Source: Gemmatimonadota bacterium
Lineage (GTDB): Bacteria; Gemmatimonadota; Gemmatimonadetes; Gemmatimonadales; GWC2-71-9
Direction: 5' to 3'
Assembly: GCA_025350665.1 (NCBI GenBank)
Contig: JANXXJ010000106.1
Span: forward strand, 1 to 35,241
Length of the DNA: 35,241 bases
This document shows, piece by piece, positions 1-9,330 of this stretch (positions are counted from its first letter, which is position 1; each line of letters starts with the position of its first letter). The notes beneath the pieces were generated by a model. The model was not told the origin of the DNA and did not search any database. It worked only from the letters and a program-made list of their open reading frames with translations. A program made the position numbers and the translations under genes.

Positions 1-1
1 C

Positions 2-727
2 GCCGGCGTCCGGGCGACCGCGTTAGCGCCCATGGTGTGGATCCAGCAGAACGCGGAAATGCAGCGAACCAGTCGCCTCCGCCTCACGGCCATCGCCGCC
101 TCCCGCGACTCCGCTGCCCTCGCGGCGCAATCATTGGCCGCCCTCAGGACCGAAAACAGCCAGTTGCGCGGACTGCTCGCGCTCAAGCAGCGCGTGGTCT
201 ATCCGACCCTGGCCGCCGAGGTTCTCCATCAGACCGCGGCCACGGATGGCCGGACCCTGCTGCTGAGCGCCGGCCGGCGCGACGGTGTCCAGGTGGGCAA
301 TCCGGTTGTCTCGCCGGACGGTCTGGTCGGTCTCGTCGTGAGCGCCGAGCCGTTTTCGTCCGTCGCGATGACGTGGGCCCACCCCGACTTCGCCGCCAGC
401 GCAGTGACCGAGAATGGCAGTGCCCTCGGCATCGTCGGGCCGGCCATCAATACGTCGGCCAGTGATGCCTTCCTCGAACTTCGGGGGGTGCCGTACCGGG
501 ACACGGTTGCCGTTGGAACCCTGGTCATGACCTCGGGGCTGACCGGGGTGTATCCCAAGGGCATTCCGATCGGGAGGGTCCGGGGGATCCGGCGCGAGGA
601 GATGGGGTGGGAGCGGGTCTACCACGTAAGCGCGCTGGCCAATCCCGGCCTGGTGTCGCACGTGCTCATTTACCTCGCCCGCGAGTTCAGGCCCGTGGGG
701 TCGGCCCGGCGAGATTCCGTTCGATGA
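2..727 (+). CDS. mreC: Rod shape-determining protein MreC (5' truncated)
   Basis: MreC is the periplasmic scaffold of the elongasome, linking MreB/MreD to PBP2 and RodA. The reading frame is open from base 2, so the cytoplasmic tail and membrane anchor lie outside the window; the ATG at 32 is probably internal because clear family sequence begins around it. About 241 residues are visible. The first 60 are Ala/Leu/Arg-rich with heptad character (A-A-L-R-T-E-N-S-Q-L-R), the usual dimerising coiled coil. A beta-rich domain follows, with family motifs such as G-R-R-D-G-V-Q-V-G-N-P-V and G-L-V-G-L-V. The stop overlaps the mreD start (ATGA at 724-727), as expected for the mre operon. Family assignment is firm; the exact start cannot be seen. 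Confidence 0.93.
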   Translation, partial: AGVRATALAPMVWIQQNAEMQRTSRLRLTAIAASRDSAALAAQSLAALRTENSQLRGLLALKQRVVYPTLAAEVLHQTAATDGRTLLLSAGRRDGVQVGNPVVSPDGLVGLVVSAEPFSSVAMTWAHPDFAASAVTENGSALGIVGPAINTSASDAFLELRGVPYRDTVAVGTLVMTSGLTGVYPKGIPIGRVRGIRREEMGWERVYHVSALANPGLVSHVLIYLAREFRPVGSARRDSVR

Positions 728-1221
728 CGATTACCCGTCGGGAGCGCCGGAACCGGGTGGCGTTCGTCATCGCCCTGCTGGTGGCAGGGCATTTCTACGT
801 TCGTCCCTGGCTCGAGAACCGGATCGCCCCGGACCTGCTGCTCCTGGCCATGATGATCGTCGCGATGCGAAGCCGGCCGGGCGTCGGGGCCGTGGTGGGG
901 TTCGTCGCCGGGCTTGCCACCGATATCCTGACCCCGGCGCGGTTCGGGGCGGGCGCCCTCTCCCATACGATCGTCGGGTACCTGGCGGCCTGGGGTCGAG
1001 CCGTCTTCTTCCCGGACAACCTTCTCGTGAACGCGGGCCTGTTCGCCGCGGGTGCCTGGGTGCGGACCCTCCTGGTGCTTCTGGCGAGCGGTGCTTCCCC
1101 GGCGGAATTCGCGGGGACGCTGCTGGTCTGGGCACCGATCCAGGCCGCAACCACCGCGATCGCCGGGGTCATCGTCGTCATGGTGTTTCGGAACTGGCTC
1201 GCGATTCGGCTCGACGAATGA
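724..1221 (+). CDS. mreD: Rod shape-determining protein MreD
   Basis: This is a 165-residue, very hydrophobic integral membrane protein of the elongation machinery that works with MreC and MreB. An N-terminal basic stretch (T-R-R-E-R-R-N-R) is followed by several membrane segments, including V-A-F-V-I-A-L-L-V and L-L-L-L-A-M-M-I-V. The G-F-V-A-G-L-A-T-D-I-L segment, with its conserved Asp, is typical of MreD. The start was chosen at the ATG inside the mreC stop overlap. A longer in-frame extension back to 607 would run through mreC in another frame and has no MreD character. The gene overlaps mrdA by four bases (ATGA at 1218-1221). MreD is poorly conserved in sequence, so the call rests on position plus topology. 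Confidence 0.9.
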   Translation: MTITRRERRNRVAFVIALLVAGHFYVRPWLENRIAPDLLLLAMMIVAMRSRPGVGAVVGFVAGLATDILTPARFGAGALSHTIVGYLAAWGRAVFFPDNLLVNAGLFAAGAWVRTLLVLLASGASPAEFAGTLLVWAPIQAATTAIAGVIVVMVFRNWLAIRLDE

Positions 1222-3074
1222 GTTTCGCCTTCACGCCGTTCCGGGTTCGCGAACGGGCCTCGATCGCCACCTGGGTGTTGGCCGGGGTGTTCGCGGTGGT
1301 GGCCGGGGCATTCTTCCGCGCCCAGATCATTTCGAACGAAGACTATCGGCGTCAATCGGACAACAACCGGCTCCGCAAGCTCAATCTCGCCTCGCCGCGC
1401 GGCATCATCTTCGACCGCAACGGAAAGACCATCGCCGAGAACGCCTCGGGATTTACCGTCAAGCTGTTCGCGGCTTCGGAAGATTCTCTGCGAGCGGTGG
1501 TCCGCCGGATCGCCGCCTTGGTGCCGTCCGCCGACGAACTGGAGTCCCAGGTCGTCAAGCGGTTCGAGGCCGCCCAGTACCAGCCGGCCCTGGTGTATTC
1601 CAACGCCAGTTTCGAGACAGTGGCCGTGTTGGAGGAACATCGGTATCTGCTCCCGGGCCTGGTGATCCGGACGGAGCCGCGCCGTTACTATCGCGCCGGT
1701 CGGGCGGTCAGCCATCTGGTCGGCTACGTGAGCGAAGTGTCCGCCGGGGAACTCGAACGGAAGCGCTTCCCCGGCGCCAAACCGGGTTCGCTGGTCGGCA
1801 AGGACGGGCTCGAGGCGAAGTACGATTCCGTGGTGCGGGGGCTCGAGGGCGAGAGTTTCATCGAGGTTGACTCCCGGGGCCGGCTGGTGCGAGATGGCAG
1901 TCAGCAGCCGGCCTTCAAGCCGGTTCCCGGTGAACGGATCAAGACGACGATCGATCTCGATCTTCAGACCTACATCGACAGTATGTGGACGGCGGAGCGA
2001 CCCGGCGTATCGGGAGCGATGGTCGCGATGACGCCCGACGGCCAGATCCTCGCGCTCTATTCGGCCCCGACCTACGATCCCAACGAGTTCATTACCGGGG
2101 TGTCGTCGGCCCGGTACGCGGAACTCACGACCGGCTCGGCCAAGCCGCTGTTCAACCGCGCGGTCTCGGGGAGCTTCCCTCCGGGGTCACCGTTCAAGCT
2201 GGTGACCGCGGCAATCGCTCTCAAACGCGGCCTGGTGGATTTTTCCTCCCGGATGCCGCAGGCCTGTACCGGGGGATTCCGGTTCGGGAACCGCGTGTTC
2301 CACTGCCACAAGAAGACCGGGCACGGCTCGCTCGACCTCACGGGGGCGATCGCCCAGAGCTGCGACGTGTATTTCTACCAGCTGGGGCTTCGGATCGGCC
2401 TTCCGAACCTGCTGAGTGATGCGACCGCGCTCGGGATGGCCGCTCCAACCGGGATCGACCTCGCCTCGGAACGGACGTCATCATTTCCGCCTTCGACGGC
2501 GTACTATGATCGCGCCTACGGCAAGCGAGGGTGGACCCAGGCCACGATTCTCAATCTGTCGATCGGCCAGGGCGAGAACGCCCAAACCCTGATCAACATC
2601 ACCCGGTTTTACGCCGCCCTCGCCGGTGATGGGACGATCCCGACGCCGTATATCGTTTCCAAGCCGAACCAGCCGTCGCGGTCTCTTGGGCTGACGAGCG
2701 AGCAGTTGGCGGGCCTCCAAAACGCTCTCTGGAAAGTGGTCGAGAGCGGAACGGCGGCGCGGAGCGGTGGTCGCGATCTTCGGGTGGCCGGGAAGACGGG
2801 GACGGCTCAGAATCCCCACGGCGACGACCACGGGTGGTTCATCGCGTTCGCGCCTGCGGACCATCCCAAGATCGTGGTCGGCAGCATCATGGAGTACGCC
2901 AAACACGGGACAGTGGTCGCGCCCTACGTGGTGAGGGCGATTCGCCGGTACTTGCAAAAGGTCGATCCGGCCCTGGCCAAGGCGCCCGTCAAGATCGTGA
3001 TCGAAGATGACTCGGCCACCACGGATACCGAGATTCCCAGCGACACGATCCTCAAGCCGCGACCCCGCCGATGA
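1218..3074 (+). CDS. mrdA: Penicillin-binding protein 2 (peptidoglycan D,D-transpeptidase)
   Basis: This 618-residue class B PBP cross-links peptidoglycan during lateral wall growth, partnered with RodA. A single membrane anchor lies at about residues 16-34. A PBP dimerisation region follows, with the R-G-I-I-F-D-R-N-G motif near 61-69. The transpeptidase domain carries all three active-site motifs: S-x-x-K as S324-P-F-K327, S-x-N-type as S381-C-D383, and K-T-G at 526-528. The C-T-G-G-F and H-C-H-K-K-T-G-H-G segments near 350-370 are characteristic of PBP2 rather than the divisome PBP3. Start and stop overlap mreD and rodA by ATGA, so all four genes should be translationally coupled. The tail beyond about residue 585 is acidic and proline-rich. 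Confidence 0.96.
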   Translation: MSFAFTPFRVRERASIATWVLAGVFAVVAGAFFRAQIISNEDYRRQSDNNRLRKLNLASPRGIIFDRNGKTIAENASGFTVKLFAASEDSLRAVVRRIAALVPSADELESQVVKRFEAAQYQPALVYSNASFETVAVLEEHRYLLPGLVIRTEPRRYYRAGRAVSHLVGYVSEVSAGELERKRFPGAKPGSLVGKDGLEAKYDSVVRGLEGESFIEVDSRGRLVRDGSQQPAFKPVPGERIKTTIDLDLQTYIDSMWTAERPGVSGAMVAMTPDGQILALYSAPTYDPNEFITGVSSARYAELTTGSAKPLFNRAVSGSFPPGSPFKLVTAAIALKRGLVDFSSRMPQACTGGFRFGNRVFHCHKKTGHGSLDLTGAIAQSCDVYFYQLGLRIGLPNLLSDATALGMAAPTGIDLASERTSSFPPSTAYYDRAYGKRGWTQATILNLSIGQGENAQTLINITRFYAALAGDGTIPTPYIVSKPNQPSRSLGLTSEQLAGLQNALWKVVESGTAARSGGRDLRVAGKTGTAQNPHGDDHGWFIAFAPADHPKIVVGSIMEYAKHGTVVAPYVVRAIRRYLQKVDPALAKAPVKIVIEDDSATTDTEIPSDTILKPRPRR

Positions 3075-4309
3075 GAGCTGCGCTCGATCGCCGGCTGCTC
3101 GTAGTGGTGCTGGCCCTGTGCGTGTACGGCCTCGCGATGGTCTACTCGGCCGGGCAAACCGACGTGCCGTCCCACGCCGAGCGGGCCTGGATCCGCCAGA
3201 TCGGCTGGATGGTCATCGCCACCGTGGCCGGGGCAGCGGCCTTCCGGATGTCCTTCCGACTTCTCGAGTGGGCGGCTCCCTACCTGTACGGCTTCGGGCT
3301 GTGCCTGCTGCTCCTCACGCTGGCCATCGGCACGGGAGCGGGCACGGCGGCGAGCAGCAAGAGCTGGCTGGCGATTGGCGGCATCCGGATCGGGCAGCCC
3401 GTCGAAATGGCCAAGCTGGGGACCATTCTCCTGCTGGCCCGATATCTCTCCGCGCTCCGGCAGCCCCCAGCGACCCTCCGGGACCTGGTCATGCCCGGCG
3501 TGATTACCGGAGTGCCGGTCCTGCTGGTCATGGCCCAGCCCGACCTCGGCAGCGCCATTGTGTTCGTCGGCATCCTGTTTTCGATGTTGTTCTGGGTCGG
3601 GGTGAAGCCGTCCCTCCTGCTGCTCCTGGCGTCCCCGGTCATCAGCCTCCTGCTGGCTGCGGACACCCGGTGGTGGGGGGCGTGGATCCTGCTCCTGACT
3701 GTGCTTCTGCTCATCTGGCGAACCTACGTGTCCGAGGGTGTGTTCATCTGGATCGTGAATTCGGCCATGGGCGTCCTGGCGATCATGCTCTGGAACCGAC
3801 TCAAGCTCTACCAGCAGCAACGGTTGATCTCGTTCCTCCGCCCTGAAGCCGACGCCACCCGGTCGGGATACCAGATCATCCAGTCCAAGGTGGCCATCGG
3901 GTCGGGCGGCTGGTTCGGCAACGGCTGGCTCCATGGCCCCCAGAAGCGGCTCTCGTTCCTGCCCGAACAGCCGACCGACTTCATCTTCTCGGTGGTGGGG
4001 GAGGAGATGGGATTTGTCGGGGTGTTGGTGGCCCTGGGGCTCTTTCTGAGCCTGTTCGTCATCATGGTTCGCATCGCCCGACGAGCGACCGAAAGCTTCA
4101 GCAGCCTGGTGGTCTTCGGGATCATCGGCCTGCTGTTCGCGCACGTCTTCGAGAATGTGGGGATGACGATCAGCCTGATGCCGATTACCGGGATTCCGCT
4201 GCCGTTCTTTTCATACGGCGGCTCCTTCGTGCTGGCGTGCGGGATAGCCATGGGACTTGTGTTTCGGGTGGCATCTGACTCCCGTATGTCAGGCTATGTT
4301 GATGTGTGA
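3071..4309 (+). CDS. rodA: Rod-shape SEDS peptidoglycan glycosyltransferase RodA
   Basis: RodA polymerises lipid II into glycan strands and works as a complex with PBP2. The product has 412 residues and roughly ten hydrophobic membrane spans. Family landmarks are A-Q-P-D-L-G-S-A near residue 155, the P-E-A-D-A-T-R-S-G-Y-Q loop near 258-268, and the L-P-E-Q-P-T-D-F-I-F segment with Asp303. That Asp matches the position of the catalytic aspartate of characterised RodA proteins. The C-terminal G-I-P-L-P-F-F-S-Y-G-G-S motif is the SEDS hallmark. The ATG lies in the ATGA overlap with mrdA. This is the last gene of the cluster; 101 bases without an obvious terminator or recognisable promoter separate it from accD. 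Confidence 0.96.
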   Translation: MRAALDRRLLVVVLALCVYGLAMVYSAGQTDVPSHAERAWIRQIGWMVIATVAGAAAFRMSFRLLEWAAPYLYGFGLCLLLLTLAIGTGAGTAASSKSWLAIGGIRIGQPVEMAKLGTILLLARYLSALRQPPATLRDLVMPGVITGVPVLLVMAQPDLGSAIVFVGILFSMLFWVGVKPSLLLLLASPVISLLLAADTRWWGAWILLLTVLLLIWRTYVSEGVFIWIVNSAMGVLAIMLWNRLKLYQQQRLISFLRPEADATRSGYQIIQSKVAIGSGGWFGNGWLHGPQKRLSFLPEQPTDFIFSVVGEEMGFVGVLVALGLFLSLFVIMVRIARRATESFSSLVVFGIIGLLFAHVFENVGMTISLMPITGIPLPFFSYGGSFVLACGIAMGLVFRVASDSRMSGYVDV

Positions 4310-4410
4310 CAATGGCTTACATGTCAAGGTCTGGCGCGAATAGCACCGTTCGCGCAGATTCAAGCCGTGACTTGTAGCGTCCCTGCATCAGCGAACCCCT
4401 GCGCGAGCCT

Positions 4411-5289
4411 ATGGCCGTGAACGCCTGGTTCCGAAAAGAACGCAAGCCGCGCGTTTCCCAGCGGGCCCGCCTTGAGATCCCCAAGGACGCCTGGGACAAG
4501 TGCGACGCCTGCGACCACGTCGACATTCGAGAGCGATTCGAGCGCGAGTTGAACGTGTGTCCGAACTGCGGATTCCATCGCCGGTTCTCGGCTGAGGAAT
4601 ACGTGGAACTGCTGACGGACGCCGGCACCTGGCGGGAGCTGAACCAGAACCTCCGCCCCCTCGACCCGCTGGCTTTCGAGCACTATCCGGATCGCGCCCG
4701 GGCGGCCCAGGCCAAAACCGGGCATCTCGATGCCGTGATCACCGGGGCCGGGAAGCTCGAGTCGATTCCGCTGCACCTTGGCGTCATGAACTTTGCCTTC
4801 ATGGGCGGGTCGATGGGGTCGGTGGTGGGAGAGAAGATCGGGCGGCTGGCCCGGCGGTCTGCGGACAAGGGGATGCCGTGCGTGTTGGTCTGTACGTCGG
4901 GCGGCGCCCGGATGCAGGAGGGCGTCTTCTCGCTGATGCAGATGGCCAAGACCTCGGCGGCGTTCGCCGAACTGAAGCGGGATGGCGTCCCGTTTCTCAG
5001 TATCCTGACCAACCCGACGACCGGTGGTGTCTCGGCGAGCTACGCCATGCAGGGTGACGTCATCCTGGCCGAGCCGGGCGCCGTGATCGGCTTTGCCGGG
5101 GCCAGGGTCATCAAGCAGACGATTGGCCAGGATCTCCCGGAGGGCTTTCAGACCGCGGAATTTCTGCTCGAGCACGGTCAGATCGATGGCGTGGTACCTC
5201 GCGGGTCGTTGCGAGAGACCGTGACCCGGTTGCTGCGGCATATGCTTGGCCACAAAGGTGAGTCCCAGTTGCCTCGAGCCGAGGTGTGA
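4411..5289 (+). CDS. accD: Acetyl-CoA carboxylase carboxyltransferase subunit beta
   Basis: AccD is the beta half of the carboxyltransferase that, with AccA, transfers CO2 from biotin carrier protein to acetyl-CoA to make malonyl-CoA. The 292-residue protein begins with a four-cysteine zinc ribbon (C31-x2-C34 and C50-x2-C53), the diagnostic feature of bacterial AccD. The crotonase-like carboxyltransferase fold follows, with T-S-G-G-A-R-M-Q-E-G near 167-176, T-G-G-V-S-A-S-Y near 205-212 and G-F-A-G-A-R-V-I near 228-235. Length is normal. The ATG at 4411 opens directly into family-like sequence. The stop overlaps the GTG start of folC; accD-folC is a common pairing. No accA is in the window. 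Confidence 0.96.
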   Translation: MAVNAWFRKERKPRVSQRARLEIPKDAWDKCDACDHVDIRERFERELNVCPNCGFHRRFSAEEYVELLTDAGTWRELNQNLRPLDPLAFEHYPDRARAAQAKTGHLDAVITGAGKLESIPLHLGVMNFAFMGGSMGSVVGEKIGRLARRSADKGMPCVLVCTSGGARMQEGVFSLMQMAKTSAAFAELKRDGVPFLSILTNPTTGGVSASYAMQGDVILAEPGAVIGFAGARVIKQTIGQDLPEGFQTAEFLLEHGQIDGVVPRGSLRETVTRLLRHMLGHKGESQLPRAEV

Positions 5290-6524
5290 ACTACCAGCAG
5301 GCGATCGACTTCCTCTACCCTCGCACCACCACCATCAAATTCGGCCTCGATCGCACGCTCCGCCTCTTGGCAGAGCTCGGCGATCCGCACCGGGTCGTCC
5401 CGTCCATTCATATTGGCGGAACCAATGGCAAAGGGAGCGTCACCGCGCTCGTGGCGGCAGCGCTCGAGGAGGCGGGATGGCGGGTGGGCGCGTATACCTC
5501 GCCCCACCTGGTGGATTTTCGGGAACGGATCACGGTCGCCGGCCGGCCCATCGGCGAGGCGAGTGTGGCCATGTGGACCGACCGGCTCCGGGCGCTGATC
5601 GAGTCCACCGAAGCGACATTCTTCGAGGCCTCGACGGCCATGGCGTTTGCCGACATGGTAGCCAGGGGGGCCGAGATCGCCGTGGTCGAGGTCGGCCTCG
5701 GCGGGCGCCTCGACAGCACCAACGTCGTTCGCCCGTTGGTCAGCGGCATCACCAAGATCGCGCTGGACCACCAGAAATACCTGGGGGACACCCTGGAGGC
5801 GATCGCGCGGGAGAAGGCCTGGATCGCCAAACCGGGGACTCCGTTCGTGATCGGCGAGCGGGACCCCGGATTGGTCGGCGTGCTCAAGCACGAGGCCCGG
5901 CGGGCGGTTCGCTCCGTGACCCCGGGCGGCGGGAGCGACTTGCGAGTCCTGCCCCCGGAGTACGAGTGGACCGGGCCCCTCGGCCTCAGGGGCCGGCACC
6001 AGCGCCGCAACGCGGCGGTGGCTCATGGCATCCTGGCGGCCCTTCCGACCCCCTATCGGCCCGACACCCGGGCGATCGAGGCCGGCTTCGCCCGGGCCTT
6101 CGTCCCCGGTCGCCTCGACCGGCGGGGCCGTTGGTTGTTCGATGTGGCGCACAACCCGGACGGGGTCCGGGCCCTGGTGGGTGCCGTGGGGGAGTTGGTG
6201 CCTCCGCGACCCCTGCACGCCCTCGTCTCCATCCTTGGCGACAAGGAATGGCCGGAAATGCTGGTTGGCCTCGACCAGGTTGTTGACCTGGGGATCCTGA
6301 CCGTGGCTCCGACCGCGGCCGGCCGGCGCTGGGACCTTGACTGGCTTACCCGCTGGCTGGCCCGGTCGGACCGGCCCCCGGCCCGGGCGGAGTGGCACCT
6401 GATCGAAGACTTCGGGACGGCGGTCCAGGCGGTGCAGGTCGGGGCGGGGACGATCCTGGTTACCGGGTCGTTCCACACGGTGGGGGATGTCCTGGCCGCT
6501 CTCGGGCTTGGGGTCGCCGGGTAA
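5286..6524 (+). CDS. folC: Folylpolyglutamate synthase / dihydrofolate synthase
   Basis: FolC is a Mur-ligase-family enzyme that adds glutamate to dihydropteroate and/or folates using ATP. The 412-residue product carries the ATP-binding loop G-T-N-G-K-G-S at about residues 45-51, the folate-family segment Y-T-S-P-H-L-V-D-F-R-E-R, and the central-domain motif E-V-G-L-G-G-R-L-D-S-T-N. The Mur C-terminal domain motif D-V-A-H-N-P-D-G-V-R-A also fits. The start is a GTG embedded in the accD stop (GTGA), which fits translational coupling; the next residues (N-Y-Q-Q-A-I-D-F-L-Y) align with typical FolC N-termini. Whether it has one or both activities cannot be read from sequence alone. Confidence 0.95.
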   Translation: MNYQQAIDFLYPRTTTIKFGLDRTLRLLAELGDPHRVVPSIHIGGTNGKGSVTALVAAALEEAGWRVGAYTSPHLVDFRERITVAGRPIGEASVAMWTDRLRALIESTEATFFEASTAMAFADMVARGAEIAVVEVGLGGRLDSTNVVRPLVSGITKIALDHQKYLGDTLEAIAREKAWIAKPGTPFVIGERDPGLVGVLKHEARRAVRSVTPGGGSDLRVLPPEYEWTGPLGLRGRHQRRNAAVAHGILAALPTPYRPDTRAIEAGFARAFVPGRLDRRGRWLFDVAHNPDGVRALVGAVGELVPPRPLHALVSILGDKEWPEMLVGLDQVVDLGILTVAPTAAGRRWDLDWLTRWLARSDRPPARAEWHLIEDFGTAVQAVQVGAGTILVTGSFHTVGDVLAALGLGVAG

Positions 6525-6541
6525 CGGGGGCCCGGCCCTTT

Positions 6542-6547
6542 TATATT
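6542..6547 (+). promoter_or_regulatory. Putative -10 element of a leaderless hisS promoter
   Basis: TATATT ends five bases before the hisS ATG at 6553, inside an otherwise G/C-rich junction. A -10 box at this distance puts the transcription start at or next to the A of the ATG. I see no convincing -35 hexamer and no Shine-Dalgarno sequence. The promoter lies just after the folC stop. Confidence 0.5.
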
Positions 6548-6552
6548 TGAGC

Positions 6553-7845
6553 ATGAGGATTCAGGCCCTTCCCGGATTCCGCGATTTCTATCCCGATACG
6601 ATGGCCATCCGCTCGCATGTGTTCGGTGCGATGCGGCGGGTTGCCCTCCGGTATGGGTTCGAGGAGTATGACGGCCCGCCGCTCGAGCCGCTCGAGCTCT
6701 ATACCCAGAAGAGCGGCGACGAGATCGTGGCGCAGCTCTACCATTTCCGTGACAAGGGCGACCGCGAGGTGGCGCTCCGCCCGGAAATGACGCCGACCCT
6801 GGCCCGGATGGTCGCGCCCAAGGCGACGGCCCTCAAGAAACCGATCCGGTGGTTCACGATTCCGCAGCTGTTCCGGTACGAACGCCAGCAGCGCGGCCGG
6901 CTCCGCGAGCACTTCCAGCTCAATTGCGATCTGATCGGCGAAACGGGACCGTTAGGTGACGCCGAAATCGTCGCGCTGGCGATCGACGTGATGCGGGAGC
7001 TCGGCCTGACCGCCGCCGACGTCCGAGTCCGGATGTCGGATCGCCGGCTGCTGAGCGGGATTCTCGCCGCGCTGGGCTTCGATGCCGCGCTGGTGCCGTT
7101 GGCGTTCCAGGCGCTCGACAAGGTCGGACGATCGGAATACGCGGGTCGTCGGCAGGCACTGATCGACCGCGGCGTGGCGGCCGAGCCGATCGCGCGGCTG
7201 GAGGCGCTCGGCTCGATCCGCAGCTTCGAAGCCCTGGAGCTGGCCTTTCCCGGGCTGGCGCTTGGTGGCGAGCTCCGGGCCACCTTCGCGGCGATCGAGG
7301 CGATGGGGCTTGGAGAGTTCCTCGATCTCGATCTGACGATCGTGCGGGGGCTGGCGTACTACACCGGGACGGTCTTCGAGCTCTTCGACGCCGGTCGGTC
7401 CCTCCGGGCGATCTGCGGGGGCGGCCGGTACGACCATTTGCTCGCCGCCCTCGGGGGCGTGGACATGCCGGCCCTGGGTTTCGGGATGGGCGACGTCGTC
7501 CTGACCGAGCTGCTCAAGGAAAAGGGCCTGCTCCCCACGGGTGGAACGGCCGCCGATGTATTCATTGCTCAGGTCACCGCCGACGACCGGCCGTTCGCGC
7601 TGGGGCTGGCCCACCAGCTCCGCGATCTGGGCTTCCGGGTCGAGTACGCCATCGGCGATCAGGCGTTAGGCAAGCAGTTCCGGCTCGCCGATGCCCGCGG
7701 CGCCAGGGTTGTCCTCGTCGTGGGCCCGGACGACCGGGCTCGCGGCGAGGTCGGTGTCAAAGACCTGGCCCGCGGAATCCAGGGAGCTGTCAAGTTGGAC
7801 GCGGTCGCGGCCGAACTCACCGCCCTCGGCTGCATGCGGGCCTAG
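6553..7845 (+). CDS. hisS: Histidyl-tRNA synthetase
   Basis: This class II aminoacyl-tRNA synthetase charges tRNA-His. The 430-residue product starts M-R-I-Q-A-L-P-G-F-R-D, the normal HisRS N-terminus. For that reason I reject the in-frame upstream ATG at 6487, which lies inside folC. Motif 2 is F-R-Y-E-R-Q-Q-R-G-R near 107-116. The histidine-specific motifs are R-G-L-A-Y-Y-T-G-T-V-F-E near 265-276 and C-G-G-G-R-Y-D near 288-294. A C-terminal anticodon-binding domain follows (about 340-430). No ribosome-binding site precedes the ATG, and a TATATT box five bases upstream suggests a leaderless transcript. It is followed after 33 bases by proS. Confidence 0.96.
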   Translation: MRIQALPGFRDFYPDTMAIRSHVFGAMRRVALRYGFEEYDGPPLEPLELYTQKSGDEIVAQLYHFRDKGDREVALRPEMTPTLARMVAPKATALKKPIRWFTIPQLFRYERQQRGRLREHFQLNCDLIGETGPLGDAEIVALAIDVMRELGLTAADVRVRMSDRRLLSGILAALGFDAALVPLAFQALDKVGRSEYAGRRQALIDRGVAAEPIARLEALGSIRSFEALELAFPGLALGGELRATFAAIEAMGLGEFLDLDLTIVRGLAYYTGTVFELFDAGRSLRAICGGGRYDHLLAALGGVDMPALGFGMGDVVLTELLKEKGLLPTGGTAADVFIAQVTADDRPFALGLAHQLRDLGFRVEYAIGDQALGKQFRLADARGARVVLVVGPDDRARGEVGVKDLARGIQGAVKLDAVAAELTALGCMRA

Positions 7846-7878
7846 CGGCAGGACTTTCACCTTTGCAGGACCGGTCTC

Positions 7879-9330
7879 ATGTCGGACAACAAGGCGATCA
7901 CCACCCGGGCGGCGGACTTCAGCGCCTGGTACAACGAATTGATCATGCGGGCCGAACTGGCGGACTACAGCCCGGTGCGCGGCTGTATGGTCATCCGGCC
8001 CAACGGCTATGCGATCTGGGAACAGATGCAAGCCAACCTCGACCGGATGTTCAAGGAAACCGGCGTCCAGAACGCCTACTTCCCGCTCTTCATTCCGCAG
8101 AGCTTCCTGGCCAAGGAAGCGGAGCATGTCGAAGGCTTTGCCCCGGAGGTGGCCGTCGTCACCCACGCCGGCGGGAAGTTGCTTGATGAGCCGCTGATCG
8201 TCCGGCCGACCTCGGAGACGATCATCGGCTCGATGATGTCGAAATGGATCCAGAGCTACCGCGACCTCCCCTTGTTGCTGAACCAATGGTGCAACGTCGT
8301 GCGATGGGAGTTGCGGACGCGCCTGTTTCTCCGGACCACCGAATTCCTGTGGCAGGAAGGGCACACCGCGCATGCATCGGAGGCGGAGGCGGAGGCCGAA
8401 ACCCTGCAGATGCTGGCCGTCTACCGCAAGTTCCAGGAGGATTTTCTCGCCATTCCGGTGGTCACCGGTCGGAAGACCGAGTCGGAGAAGTTCGCCGGCG
8501 CGCTCCGGACCTATGGGCTCGAGGGGTTGATGCAGGACAACAAGGCCCTCCAGCTTGGGACGAGTCACAATCTTGGGCAGAATTTCGCCAAGGCGTTCGA
8601 CATCACTTTTCAGTCGGCCGAGGGGTCGATGGACCACGTCTGGGGCACCTCGTGGGGCAGCACCACTCGGATGATCGGTGGAGTGATCATGACGCACGGC
8701 GACGACAACGGGCTGATCTGTCCTCCGCTGCTCGCCCAGTGGCAGGTCGTCGTGGTCCCGATCCACAAGACCGACACCGAACGGGCCCAGGTCCTCGAGG
8801 CTGCCGACCGCCTGGCCAAGGATCTGCGCGCGACCGGCCTACGGGTCCACGTCGATAGCCGCGAAGGCATCAAGCCCGGCGCCAAGTACTACGAATGGGA
8901 GGGCCGGGGTGTCCCATTTCGATTGGAGATCGGACCCCGGGATCTCGCCAATGGCACCACGATGATGGCCCGCCGGACCGGTGGCGGGAAGACATCCCTT
9001 CCGCTGGCTGGGTTGGCCGACGTGCTGCACCGTGAAATCGAGACGATGCAGCGGTTCCTGCTCGACGCGGCGCGGGAGCGGCGGGAGGCCGGCTCATTGC
9101 GGCATCCGAAGAGCAAGCAGGAGTTCATCGACTTCATTGAGGGCGGCGGCGGGTTCGTGTACGCCGGTTGGTGCGGCGATCCGGCCGTTGAAGCCGAGAT
9201 CAAGGAGGTCACCAAGGCCACGATTCGGGTGCTGCCCGATGCTGAGTTCCGGACCGGCGACGCCCCCACCCGGTGCATCTGGACCGGCCGGGAAGCGGTG
9301 GCCGAGGCGATCTGGGCGAGGGCCTATTGA
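7879..9330 (+). CDS. proS: Prolyl-tRNA synthetase (short, archaeal/eukaryotic-like type)
   Basis: ProRS charges tRNA-Pro. At 483 residues it is the short form without the editing insertion found in E. coli ProRS between motifs 2 and 3. Landmarks are R-P-T-S-E-T-I-I near 109-116 and motif 2 with R-T-T-E-F-L-W-Q-E-G-H-T-A-H at 152-165. A H-x-W-G-T-S-W-G motif-like segment follows, then an anticodon-binding domain and a C-terminal extension ending in Ala-Tyr, as in archaeal-type enzymes. AGGA at 7867-7870 lies eight bases before the ATG and is a good ribosome-binding site. The TGA overlaps the TTG start of lysA. Confidence 0.95.
   Translation: MSDNKAITTRAADFSAWYNELIMRAELADYSPVRGCMVIRPNGYAIWEQMQANLDRMFKETGVQNAYFPLFIPQSFLAKEAEHVEGFAPEVAVVTHAGGKLLDEPLIVRPTSETIIGSMMSKWIQSYRDLPLLLNQWCNVVRWELRTRLFLRTTEFLWQEGHTAHASEAEAEAETLQMLAVYRKFQEDFLAIPVVTGRKTESEKFAGALRTYGLEGLMQDNKALQLGTSHNLGQNFAKAFDITFQSAEGSMDHVWGTSWGSTTRMIGGVIMTHGDDNGLICPPLLAQWQVVVVPIHKTDTERAQVLEAADRLAKDLRATGLRVHVDSREGIKPGAKYYEWEGRGVPFRLEIGPRDLANGTTMMARRTGGGKTSLPLAGLADVLHREIETMQRFLLDAARERREAGSLRHPKSKQEFIDFIEGGGGFVYAGWCGDPAVEAEIKEVTKATIRVLPDAEFRTGDAPTRCIWTGREAVAEAIWARAY

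Noticed and set aside
4310-4410. Possible promoter or small RNA between rodA and accD
   Set aside because: No acceptable -35/-10 pair, hairpin or short conserved frame could be found in the 101 bases.
5178-6554. A 458-codon minus-strand frame over folC
   Set aside because: FolC motifs on the plus strand are complete; the antisense frame is compositionally a shadow.
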